Origin: UBA961 sp049426725
GTDB lineage: Bacteria; Bacteroidota; Ignavibacteria; Kapaibacteriales; UBA961
Assembly: GCA_049426725.1 (NCBI GenBank)
Contig: JBMSYN010000008.1
Location: 1 to 64,000 of the forward strand
DNA: 64,000 nt
Direction: 5' to 3'
Both the position numbers and the translations under genes were made by a program. Positions 28,159 to 36,814 of the stretch are shown piece after piece. Under the pieces are notes generated by a model that saw nothing but the letters and a program-made list of their open reading frames with translations, was not told the DNA's origin and searched no databases. Position 1 is the stretch's first letter. Every line of letters starts with the position of its first letter.

Positions 28159-29598
28159 TCAGAATTTTACGCAGACATTTTTTGTCTCTGTGAAAAAGCG
28201 CAATACTTCAAATCCACCCTCTCTACCAACTCCTGAATCTTTCATTCCACCAAAAGGTGTGCGTAAATCTCGTAGCAGCCAGCAATTGATCCAGACTATG
28301 CCAAAATCCAAAGCATGCGCCATGCGATGCGCCTTTGCCAAATGTTGAGTCCAGACATTTGCAGCCAAACCATATCTCGTGCCATTTGCCAAGGCAATAG
28401 CTTCTTCTTCGGATGAAAATCGTTGCAATGTCACAACAGGACCAAAAATCTCTTCCTGATTAGTCCTGCATGCATTGTCCAAACCTTCAATCACCGTTGG
28501 CTCTATAAACCACCCTTGTTCGCATCTTCCTTTTGGCGACACTGCATTTCCTCCACAAAGTATAGTGCCTCCTTCTTCTTTTGCAAGGTGAATATAGGAC
28601 AATACCTTTTCCCAGTGGGCTTTTGAAACCAATGCACCTACATTGATTCCCTCTTCAAATGGATCACCAACTGTTAATTTCTTTACTTTCTCGATGAATG
28701 CATCACGAAATGCATCATAGATTGAATCTTCAATCAATATTCTCGATCCACATAAACAAATCTCTCCCTGATTTGTGAATGCCGATCTCACGGCTTGTTG
28801 TACGGCTTCGTCAAAATCACAATCAGCAAAAATGATTGATGGATTTTTGCCTCCAAGTTCAAGTGATAATTTCTTGAATTTTGGTGCGGCGATTGCCGCA
28901 ATGTGTTCACCCGTCACGGTTCCACCGGTAAATGATATTGCTTTTATCTCAGGATGCTCAACGATTGCAGCACCCGCATGCTTTCCACTTCCATGCAATA
29001 TATTCAACACTCCAGGCGGAAGACCTGCTTTCATGCAGATTTCAGCAAACATTGTTGCGGTTAATGGAGTGAGCTCCGATGGTTTTGCAATTACGCAATT
29101 TCCCATGGCAAGTGCAGGAGCAATTTTCCAGGTGAATAAATATAAAGGCAAATTCCATGGAGAAATACAACCGACAATTCCGATTGGTGAATGTACAGTA
29201 TAATTTACAACGCCTTTAGCCCCATGTGATTCAGATGCGAAATGCAGAATTTCTGTCGCAAAAAATTCAATGTTTTGAATTGCTCTTGGGATATCCATCA
29301 CTTTGCTCAATTGAAGTGGCTTACCCTGATCTCGAGATTCCGCTTCGGCAAGCGCATCAAATGATTGTTTCATTTCATGTGCAATGGCGAGCATGATGCG
29401 GGAGCGATCTTCCACGGACATCTGCGACCATATTGGAAATGCTGATTTTGCAGCATCCACCGCCATTTGAACATCTTCTTTTGTTGAATCGGGCAAACGA
29501 GAATAGACTTTTCCCGTGGCAGGTTCCGGATTGTCAAGCCACATATCATTGACAGGTTTGTGCCAGGCTCCTGCAATATAATTCTGCAATTCTTTCAT
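28159..29598 (-). CDS. ALDH8-type aldehyde dehydrogenase (2-aminomuconate semialdehyde dehydrogenase-like)
   Basis: A 479-residue NAD(P)+ aldehyde dehydrogenase: SPWNLP (146-151), FTGGTVTG, catalytic E247 (LELGGKNP) and C281 in NQGEICLCGSR. Glu in place of the usual Gln before the Cys, together with the CLC pattern, is typical of the ALDH8 group that oxidises 2-aminomuconic or 2-hydroxymuconic semialdehyde. The KNPSIIFADCDFDEAV stretch agrees. No other gene of tryptophan or catechol breakdown is adjacent, so the natural substrate is uncertain. It is monocistronic, convergent with the ptrB operon and divergent from the metal permease. Confidence 0.85.
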   Translation of the reverse strand: MKELQNYIAGAWHKPVNDMWLDNPEPATGKVYSRLPDSTKEDVQMAVDAAKSAFPIWSQMSVEDRSRIMLAIAHEMKQSFDALAEAESRDQGKPLQLSKVMDIPRAIQNIEFFATEILHFASESHGAKGVVNYTVHSPIGIVGCISPWNLPLYLFTWKIAPALAMGNCVIAKPSELTPLTATMFAEICMKAGLPPGVLNILHGSGKHAGAAIVEHPEIKAISFTGGTVTGEHIAAIAAPKFKKLSLELGGKNPSIIFADCDFDEAVQQAVRSAFTNQGEICLCGSRILIEDSIYDAFRDAFIEKVKKLTVGDPFEEGINVGALVSKAHWEKVLSYIHLAKEEGGTILCGGNAVSPKGRCEQGWFIEPTVIEGLDNACRTNQEEIFGPVVTLQRFSSEEEAIALANGTRYGLAANVWTQHLAKAHRMAHALDFGIVWINCWLLRDLRTPFGGMKDSGVGREGGFEVLRFFTETKNVCVKF

Positions 29599-29734
29599 GA
29601 GATTCTATTGATAATATGATATGCAAAAATGCATCATTTTTTGATGTCACTGAAAAGTCGATCAAAGTTCCCCTCTTTTACCCTCAAGAACGATCATTTT
29701 TCAGTATTTTGCGATATACAATTCAGGATTTTTC

Positions 29735-30598
29735 ATGGAAGTGATCTGGATCATAGTATCGGGATGTCTTACCGCCATTGCTTGCGCTATTGCGGGGTCA
29801 TTTCTGATTGTCCGAAACAGTTCCATGATCAGCGATGCCATTTCGCATGCAGTCTTACCCGGGATCGTCGCGGCATTTCTGATTACAGGTTCAAGAACGG
29901 GTTTGCCTGTCATGATTGGAGCCGCATCAGTTGGTTTACTCACCACTTTCATCATTGAATTTCTTCACAGAAAAGGAAAACTTCAAGCAGATGCATCCAT
30001 TGGCATAACATTCACCATGCTTTTTGCAATTGGCATCATCATGATCACCGCATTTGCGGGCAATGTAGATATAGATCCTGAATGTGTATTATATGGTGAG
30101 ATAGCTTATGTACCTCTTGATATGATTCCTCTTTGGGGCTTTGAGATTCCCTATGCAGTATTGATGATGGGTGGAGTATTGCTATTCACGATACTGGTTT
30201 TCGCACTTGGTTATAGACAATTTCTAGCCGCTTCATTTGATCCGGGGCATGCGGAATCAATTGGAATCAATACTACATTCTGGCATTATCTTTTGATGTC
30301 TTGTGTTTCATTTATCACAGTTGCAGCATTTGATGTAGTTGGTGCAATACTTGTTGTTGCTTTATTCATCGTTCCTCCGGCAACAGCATTCCTTTTTTTA
30401 AAGCAATTGCATCATATCATGATTGTTGCTTCATTATTTGGCATCATCGCTGCAATTGGTGGTTATGCACTGGCAGATTCATTGAATGGTTCAATCGCCG
30501 GTGCAATGGCAGCAATGACCGGCTTGCAATTGTTGATAGTCATTGCTTGGATTAAATATAAACAGTATTTCTCGCTCAAGAGTGGAGTCAACACTTGA
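29735..30598 (+). CDS. ABC-3 family metal ion permease (ZnuB/MntB type)
   Basis: A 287-residue integral membrane protein with eight or nine helices. It carries the family's signature features: GSFLIVRNSSMISDAISHAVLPG near the N-terminus, FDPGHAESIGI in the cytoplasmic loop that contacts the ATPase, and GAILVVALFIVPPATAFL near 205. It forms the channel of a Zn2+ or Mn2+ importer. Neither an ATPase nor a binding protein adjoins it; the TroA-like lipoprotein at 4957-5874 is a possible partner. No clear Zur or MntR box was recognised in the 136-base upstream gap. Its stop forms a TTGA junction with the T9SS gene. Confidence 0.88.
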   Translation: MEVIWIIVSGCLTAIACAIAGSFLIVRNSSMISDAISHAVLPGIVAAFLITGSRTGLPVMIGAASVGLLTTFIIEFLHRKGKLQADASIGITFTMLFAIGIIMITAFAGNVDIDPECVLYGEIAYVPLDMIPLWGFEIPYAVLMMGGVLLFTILVFALGYRQFLAASFDPGHAESIGINTTFWHYLLMSCVSFITVAAFDVVGAILVVALFIVPPATAFLFLKQLHHIMIVASLFGIIAAIGGYALADSLNGSIAGAMAAMTGLQLLIVIAWIKYKQYFSLKSGVNT

Positions 30599-33500
30599 AA
30601 CTTTTCCTCCATATTGCTTATTGCATTGCAATTCTCTTTGGCATCATTGTCGAGGGAAATGCACAGTATTGGAAAAGTGTGAATCTTCCTACCGGATATG
30701 CGAACAATTATTGGCTGGACATCTATTTTCTTCCCGGAAATGCACAATTGGGTTGGGCTTGTGGATTTAATGCTTCTATTGTCCGCACAACGGATGGAGG
30801 CAATACATGGATTGGATCTAAAGCCACGCAATTTCAAAATCCAATGTTGGAAAGCATTCATTTTGTTACGCCGCAGATAGGTTTCACATCGGGTCCGGAA
30901 GGCATTTGGAAATCACTTGATGGAGGTGCTTCATGGATCAATATCACTCCAAATAATGCACAAGGTTCATTGTGGGGTTGTTATTTCAAAGATCAAAATC
31001 TTGGTTTGGTTGTGGGTGGCGGTTGTGGTGGACCTCAATTATATTATAGAACAACTGATGGCGGCACAAATTGGACACTCTTTCAGGGATCTGAACCTCA
31101 AAGCGGGATGTGCGATTTGATACTGGATGAATCAAGTGATATCGGATATGCATCAAGCAGCGGCTTGATTTGGCAATCAACAAATGCCGGTCAAACATGG
31201 AGTGTATTTTCCAGAGCAAATTCCATCAATGCATGGCAAGAAGAAATAGCATGGCTTGGCGATAGTTTTCTTGTTCCTTGGAGCGGCGTGGCATGTCAAG
31301 GAGGAGGCGGTGGTGGAGGAATGTGTTTCACGACGGACAAAGGTCAGAATTGGAATCGCGTTCCAACTCCGGATAATATGTTCGGCACATATTTGACATC
31401 AGCCACAACCGGCTGGGCTTGCGGTTATGATCGATCAGTCTATTATACATCAAATGCCGGAAGATCGTGGGAATATAGAAATTGTGGAACAACGGGGTCT
31501 TTGGATGACATCAAAATGTTTTCAGATACTTCAGGTTGGGTTGTTGGTGAAGGCATTTACAAAATGATTCCCGGCTTTCATGAAGTTGTGCCAAGAAATG
31601 GACTCACATTTGCAAATACATGCGTTAATTCACTCAAACATGATTCGATTCTCATTAGAAACTATTCATTTGAATCAACTATAGTGACTTTGACCGTGAA
31701 TGGTCCGGCAGCAAGCGATTTCACTCTGCCATTTACAACATTTGCATTGGGTCAATGCGAAGAAAGACTTGTCCATGTAACATTTCGTCCAACCGCTTCC
31801 GGTGTACGCAATGCTACAATCGGCATCAGTATGATCAATCCATTGGAATCTTTTGCAATTCCTTTGCAAGGGACTGCATCAGATATCACGCTCAATGCAG
31901 GAATTAGAGATACAATCAATGTTGGATCAAGAGAAGTTGGATCTGTAAGTGATTCTTCATTCATGGTTCAAAATAGATCCGATTTGGATATTACATTGAC
32001 TACAATCAATCCCATGGATGTACCTCCCGGTCATACGGTTCTTTGGAATACAACCTTGCCACTTCGTATCCCTGCTCGAGATTCAGCGCTTCTTCGTTAT
32101 CGCATCATCATGAAAGATACAGGTGTGACAACACAGAGATTCATGTTCAGATTCGGCATGTGTGATAAAATTATAACCATGAAAAGTGTTGGCACCGCTC
32201 CAAATATCACAACAGCAGAAAATTTTGTGATTTTGTCAGATTGCAATCCCATAAAAGATAGTACGCTCACAATAAAAAATACAGGCAATGCCAATCTTGT
32301 CATTCATGGTCTGGCAATTTCAGGAGGAGATAGTGCATCGTTTTCACTGGCACCACATGTATTGCCAATGTTTATTGCTCCGGGAAAACAATCCACGATA
32401 ACCTTGCGATATAAAAAGGGGTTGCCACTTGCGCCTGATGCGGTTTCGCGCCTTCATATTTTTCATTCGGATACCATGTTAAATAGAACATCTCCTCGCA
32501 TTGTGAATCTCATTGGAAGAAGAGGATATGCTATAGCGGGTTCTGCCAGTGATTCTTTGTGGGCGGGAAAGCATTGCATCACCGACAAAGGTCAATGCTC
32601 CGCCACAATTCAAGTGCTTGGAACAGGCGCAACTCAAATTCATGGGATAGTCTCAAAAACAGGTTCTTCAACAATCACTTCTCCGAAGACTTTTCCATTT
32701 ACTATCAGCACGCCTATTTCCGCAATCATAGAAACAAAATCAAAGAAGACAGGTAGATATTTAGACACATTGCTCGTGATTAGTGGTCCATGCAAAGACA
32801 CAGTACCTATGATCATTGCAGCGCAAGCGATTTCAACTGAAATTGCATTTGCTGATACGGTATTGATTGACACAGTAGATCAAGGAATGACAAAAACAAT
32901 TTATCGAGATCTGTTTTCAATTGGTACTGCGCTTGCAGACATACAAAGAATGACCCTGAAAGTCAATCAACAAATACAACTTGCTGATCCATTGCCAAGA
33001 CCATCAATCATCAATCCGGGAAAATCGGGTCAGATATCTTTGTTGGTGAAGCCAAGTTTGAACGACACACTTCTGATTGACACGCTTTGCATTGATGCCT
33101 CGAAGGAATGTCCAACAACGATATGCATTCCCATCCGCATAATTGTTCGTCAAGCTCGACTTGCTTTGAGCGATACGCTTGCTACATTCTCCATGCAATG
33201 TGACACAACAGCATTGGAAGATACAATCATGATCAGCAATCCCGGAATGTTGAATGATACATTGCTAGCAATACGTGCATCAGCCACATCAAATGTTTTT
33301 TCCTACACATTCGGCGCAGCGCTCCCAAGAGTTTTACAATCAGGTGATTCCATTCCATTGATCATTCGATTTTCACCGAAAACTCAAGGACAATACACAT
33401 ATACAATAGAACTTGTTTCTAGTTCAGGCAATACCATTGGAAAGAATCAAACAATTGAAGGAAAGGGAATATATTCTGCGCCGGATATTGCAGTGAATCC

Positions 33501-34791
33501 CGTACTATTTGACGTGGGTATTCATGAGATTTGTTCGCCCGATATACCATTAAAAGCAACTCTTTCCAATGCAGGTATGCAATCAGGGACATGCCGTGTT
33601 TCAACAAATGCACAAGCAATCATTGTGCAAGACACCATCATTACCATATCACAAAATGGAAGCATTGAACTTCCCTTCCGATTCGCACCCCGTCTTGCAA
33701 ATATTGGTGCATGGAAGGATTCCATCATCATTACTGATATGACTTGTGGGAAAAGGATGACTATACATTGCTCGGGAATGATTGATACAATCTCTATTTC
33801 AGTCACACCAAAAACGATTGATTTTGCAACTCTATATCGTGATGACACTTCAATGATTCCAATCATCATCAAGAATGTCTCACCATTTACAGTCATTCTG
33901 GATTCAGTGAACATTGTAAAACAATTACCCGAATACACATTGTCAATACCACGAACACTTCCCTCGCAGTTGTCAATTGGAGACACAATACATGCATATG
34001 TCAAAGGCAAGGCATTCATAGAGGGAAGTTCACCAACAGATGTATTGAATATGTATGCACATCGCGATTGTCAGGCAAAGAGTTCAATATCAATTTCAAT
34101 GAATGTTCCCAAAGAGGCATATTCCGCTATTCTTAGCACTGATGATTATTCTGTTGACTTCGGCGACACATTGACGATCTACTGCAAACTTCAAGGCGAT
34201 TTGAGCATGGCAAGACTACGCTCAATATCCTATTCAGTCAAATTGGATGGCAACTTGTTTAGTATTTTACAAACAGAACCAAACGCCATTGTATCCAATA
34301 ATGACTCATTGGTCACTTGGTCCATCCCCGCAAATCAAATACCTTTGAAGGGAGGAATCATTTCCCGCATTCATGGGAGAGCTTTGGTGACACAGCATAG
34401 AATTTCACCAATTGTCTTTTCAAAGATTCAACCTGAAACAAACAGATCAATTACCATCGACTCGATCAATGGTTCATTGACTGTTTCCAGAATATGTGCA
34501 AATGACTTGACCGGATTCAAACTCTCTTCATTGCTCATGATGAAGATAATGCCACCTCATCCAATTCAGGATCGCATTTCGATATCATATTCATCTTCAA
34601 TGGAAGAAACTGCAAGTGGCATAATCAAAGTATATTCTTTGGAAGGAGCTTTATTGTATCAGCATGTGTTGTCTGGAAATAAGACACAACAATTGTTTAC
34701 AATACCGCAACCTTTCCCTGCCGGAACATATATCATCGAAATGCAAAGCAAACACTATGTTCAACGAGAGATTGTACTTATTTCTCCATGA
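30595..34791 (+). CDS. large secreted beta-propeller / choice-of-anchor protein with T9SS sorting domain
   Basis: A 1398-residue cell-surface or secreted protein. It starts at TTG (30595), overlapping the permease stop as TTGA, with GGAG at 30584-30587. This start yields a clean signal peptide ending EGNA-Q. Residues 25-325 contain six Asp-box turns (for example TTDGGNTW 65-72, SLDGGASW 107-114, TTDGGTNW 153-160), suggesting a YCF48/BNR-type propeller. From about 335 to 1200 there are repeated Ig-like, ASPM-SPD2-Hydin/choice-of-anchor domains. The last 80 or so residues (FPAGTYIIEM...EIVLISP) match a type A T9SS C-terminal domain, so export through PorU-type machinery is expected. Ligand unknown. 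A seven-Gly loop lies at 236-242. Confidence 0.85.
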   Translation: MKLFLHIAYCIAILFGIIVEGNAQYWKSVNLPTGYANNYWLDIYFLPGNAQLGWACGFNASIVRTTDGGNTWIGSKATQFQNPMLESIHFVTPQIGFTSGPEGIWKSLDGGASWINITPNNAQGSLWGCYFKDQNLGLVVGGGCGGPQLYYRTTDGGTNWTLFQGSEPQSGMCDLILDESSDIGYASSSGLIWQSTNAGQTWSVFSRANSINAWQEEIAWLGDSFLVPWSGVACQGGGGGGGMCFTTDKGQNWNRVPTPDNMFGTYLTSATTGWACGYDRSVYYTSNAGRSWEYRNCGTTGSLDDIKMFSDTSGWVVGEGIYKMIPGFHEVVPRNGLTFANTCVNSLKHDSILIRNYSFESTIVTLTVNGPAASDFTLPFTTFALGQCEERLVHVTFRPTASGVRNATIGISMINPLESFAIPLQGTASDITLNAGIRDTINVGSREVGSVSDSSFMVQNRSDLDITLTTINPMDVPPGHTVLWNTTLPLRIPARDSALLRYRIIMKDTGVTTQRFMFRFGMCDKIITMKSVGTAPNITTAENFVILSDCNPIKDSTLTIKNTGNANLVIHGLAISGGDSASFSLAPHVLPMFIAPGKQSTITLRYKKGLPLAPDAVSRLHIFHSDTMLNRTSPRIVNLIGRRGYAIAGSASDSLWAGKHCITDKGQCSATIQVLGTGATQIHGIVSKTGSSTITSPKTFPFTISTPISAIIETKSKKTGRYLDTLLVISGPCKDTVPMIIAAQAISTEIAFADTVLIDTVDQGMTKTIYRDLFSIGTALADIQRMTLKVNQQIQLADPLPRPSIINPGKSGQISLLVKPSLNDTLLIDTLCIDASKECPTTICIPIRIIVRQARLALSDTLATFSMQCDTTALEDTIMISNPGMLNDTLLAIRASATSNVFSYTFGAALPRVLQSGDSIPLIIRFSPKTQGQYTYTIELVSSSGNTIGKNQTIEGKGIYSAPDIAVNPVLFDVGIHEICSPDIPLKATLSNAGMQSGTCRVSTNAQAIIVQDTIITISQNGSIELPFRFAPRLANIGAWKDSIIITDMTCGKRMTIHCSGMIDTISISVTPKTIDFATLYRDDTSMIPIIIKNVSPFTVILDSVNIVKQLPEYTLSIPRTLPSQLSIGDTIHAYVKGKAFIEGSSPTDVLNMYAHRDCQAKSSISISMNVPKEAYSAILSTDDYSVDFGDTLTIYCKLQGDLSMARLRSISYSVKLDGNLFSILQTEPNAIVSNNDSLVTWSIPANQIPLKGGIISRIHGRALVTQHRISPIVFSKIQPETNRSITIDSINGSLTVSRICANDLTGFKLSSLLMMKIMPPHPIQDRISISYSSSMEETASGIIKVYSLEGALLYQHVLSGNKTQQLFTIPQPFPAGTYIIEMQSKHYVQREIVLISP

Positions 34792-35621
34792 AACATGTAG
34801 CATTTGAACTCCATAATACGCATGATACCTTGATTCATGGGGAAATCAGAATGCCCGAGCAAGGATCATACCCTGTCATACTTCTCATTCATGGCTTCCG
34901 TGGTTCTAAAGATTGGGGATTCTTTCCTTATGTCGCTCAATGTCTATCGGCAACAGGAGCAATCACAATCACGTGGAATATGTCATTAAATGGATATTCT
35001 GCTCATTCCATGCACATAGACAAACCGGATGAATTCGCGAAGAATACAATTACAGAAGAACTATCAGATACTCAATGCATCATCGATGCATTGCTTGATA
35101 CCTCAAGCACATTGCATTCACAAGTTTCATCACGATGGAATGGAAAGATTTACATAATGGGTCATTCTCGTGGAGCAGGAATTGCAATGCTCATAGCCGA
35201 GAAAAATCCAGCCATACATAAAATTGCATTGTGGAATCCCATTTCACGATTTGGTCGATTCACTGAAAGACAAAAACAAGTTTGGAAAGAAAAGGGTATA
35301 TTTCAGGTGGATGAGACTCAGGATGGAATTCCAATTCTGATGAAGTATTCTTATATCGAAGACCTTGAATTGCATGGCGAAGAGTATTCTTTGATGCGCT
35401 CAATAATATCAATCAATGCAAGCATTTCGATTGTCCATGCCGAACAGGACATGACAGTCCCATTAAAAGAAGCACTTGCATTGAAAGAGCAATCTGATGC
35501 TATTCAACTTCACGTCATTCCAGCAACCGGACATGTATTTGGATGTACTCATCCTTTCACAAAATCAACGTTGGCATTGGATACGGCATTACATCATACT
35601 ACAGAATTTTTTGATCTATGA
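34788..35621 (+). CDS. alpha/beta-hydrolase
   Basis: A 277-residue serine hydrolase without a signal peptide, so cytoplasmic. It has the oxyanion segment LLIHGFRGSKDW (33-44), nucleophile S127 (GHSRGAG), acid D221 (AEQDMTVP) and base H249 (TGHVFG). The substrate is not predictable; the sequence is closest in style to dienelactone-hydrolase or serine aminopeptidase-like families. Its start overlaps the T9SS gene stop (ATGA) and its stop overlaps the next lipoprotein start (ATGA). Confidence 0.85.
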   Translation: MKHVAFELHNTHDTLIHGEIRMPEQGSYPVILLIHGFRGSKDWGFFPYVAQCLSATGAITITWNMSLNGYSAHSMHIDKPDEFAKNTITEELSDTQCIIDALLDTSSTLHSQVSSRWNGKIYIMGHSRGAGIAMLIAEKNPAIHKIALWNPISRFGRFTERQKQVWKEKGIFQVDETQDGIPILMKYSYIEDLELHGEEYSLMRSIISINASISIVHAEQDMTVPLKEALALKEQSDAIQLHVIPATGHVFGCTHPFTKSTLALDTALHHTTEFFDL

Positions 35622-36019
35622 AATATCTCTTCATTTGTTTTCTATTGTTTTGTGCTTCATGCGAACTTGTTCGGATTGGATCAGGTTCATCAGGAATCAT
35701 CAATCCCACACAGGAAACTTCCATAGGCACTGTATATCTTCTAAAAGCCGAGCTTGACAGCGGAAACATCATTGGGGCTTCGGAATTACTCATTCATGGC
35801 ACTGGAAAACAGATGAAAGCCAAAGAACGATATGAGCAATTTCCCAAATTAGAAAAATTGGCTTTCGACATTCAAAAGAAAGACATTGCGTATTCACAAA
35901 CAGATACATTGTCAGCAAGCAAACATTCCATTAGATGTTCATTCAATTATTTGAATACATTTACCTTTACCTTGCTCAAGTCAAATGACACTTGGTTTAT
36001 ATCGGACATAAAAGAATGA
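35618..36019 (+). CDS. small hypothetical lipoprotein
   Basis: A 133-residue protein with signal MKYLFICFLLFCASC (lipobox CASC, Cys15). The mature part has a predicted helix-rich middle (ERYEQFPKLEKLAFDI) and a C-terminal strand pair ending in NDTWFISDIKE. This is reminiscent of small NTF2-like lipoproteins, though that is only a guess. It is linked by ATGA to the hydrolase upstream and to folP downstream. No function can be given. Confidence 0.6.
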   Translation: MKYLFICFLLFCASCELVRIGSGSSGIINPTQETSIGTVYLLKAELDSGNIIGASELLIHGTGKQMKAKERYEQFPKLEKLAFDIQKKDIAYSQTDTLSASKHSIRCSFNYLNTFTFTLLKSNDTWFISDIKE

Positions 36020-36810
36020 ATCGATTTCCATCCATCATGGGTATAGTAAATGTCACGCCTGATTCTTTCTCAGATGGCGGACTCTATGCAGAGCATAAAG
36101 CTGCAATCAAGCATGCCTGCGAATTGATTGAACAAGGTGCTGATATAATCGATATCGGTGGTGAAAGTACAAGACCCGGTGCGGAAATCATTTCCATAAA
36201 AGAAGAGATCGCTCGAACCATTCCGGTGATTGAAGGCATAAAAGCAATTCACCCTGATTCAACAATATCAATTGACACAACAAAGCCGGAAGTTGCAGAA
36301 ACTGCAATGAAAGCAGGTGCATCGATGATTAATGATGTCTCCGGTTTGGATGCAGGACCCGAGCTTGCAAAAATAGCCGCGCACTATGATGTTCCGCTTA
36401 TCATCATGCATCGCAAAGGCATATCAGCTACAATGCAGAATAACCCACACTATGACAATGTGACTGAAGAAGTAAAACTGCATCTCATGAATCGATGTGC
36501 TTTGGCATTGCAATATGGTGCAGAAAAACTCATCATCGACATTGGAATTGGTTTTGGAAAAACACTTGAGCATAATTGGGAATTATTGAAATCTCTTCAT
36601 GAATTTCATGAGATTGGATATCCGATGCTACTTGGCATATCGCGCAAATCATTTATTGGATCCACACTCGGAATTACAAATCCTTCAGATCGAGATATTC
36701 CAACCCATCTATTGCATGCTTTACTCATGAATAAGCATTGTTCCATCATCAGAGTACATGATGTCAACTTGGCTGTCATGACAAGAACTTTACATACAAG
36801 ACTACAGTAA
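36016..36810 (+). CDS. folP: dihydropteroate synthase
   Basis: FolP joins p-aminobenzoate to the pterin pyrophosphate in folate synthesis and is the target of sulfonamides. The 264-residue TIM barrel has all signature loops: NVTPDSFSDGG, DIGGESTRPGA, SIDTTKPEVA, NDVSG, IIMHRKG, DIGIGFGKTLEHN and GISRKSFIG. I start at ATG 36016 (MNRFPSIMG), which overlaps the lipoprotein stop as ATGA. An upstream TTG would add eight residues. The DUF2723 gene starts five bases after its stop. Confidence 0.95.
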   Translation: MNRFPSIMGIVNVTPDSFSDGGLYAEHKAAIKHACELIEQGADIIDIGGESTRPGAEIISIKEEIARTIPVIEGIKAIHPDSTISIDTTKPEVAETAMKAGASMINDVSGLDAGPELAKIAAHYDVPLIIMHRKGISATMQNNPHYDNVTEEVKLHLMNRCALALQYGAEKLIIDIGIGFGKTLEHNWELLKSLHEFHEIGYPMLLGISRKSFIGSTLGITNPSDRDIPTHLLHALLMNKHCSIIRVHDVNLAVMTRTLHTRLQ

Positions 36811-36814
36811 TAAT

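Noticed and set aside
29599..29734. Search for a Zur or MntR box before the metal permease
   Set aside because: AT-rich, with partial symmetry around ATGCAAAAATGCAT, but nothing matching a known operator well enough to report.
31300..31322. GGA/GGC-rich tract inside the T9SS gene
   Set aside because: It encodes a seven-Gly loop in frame in the propeller; not an independent repeat element.
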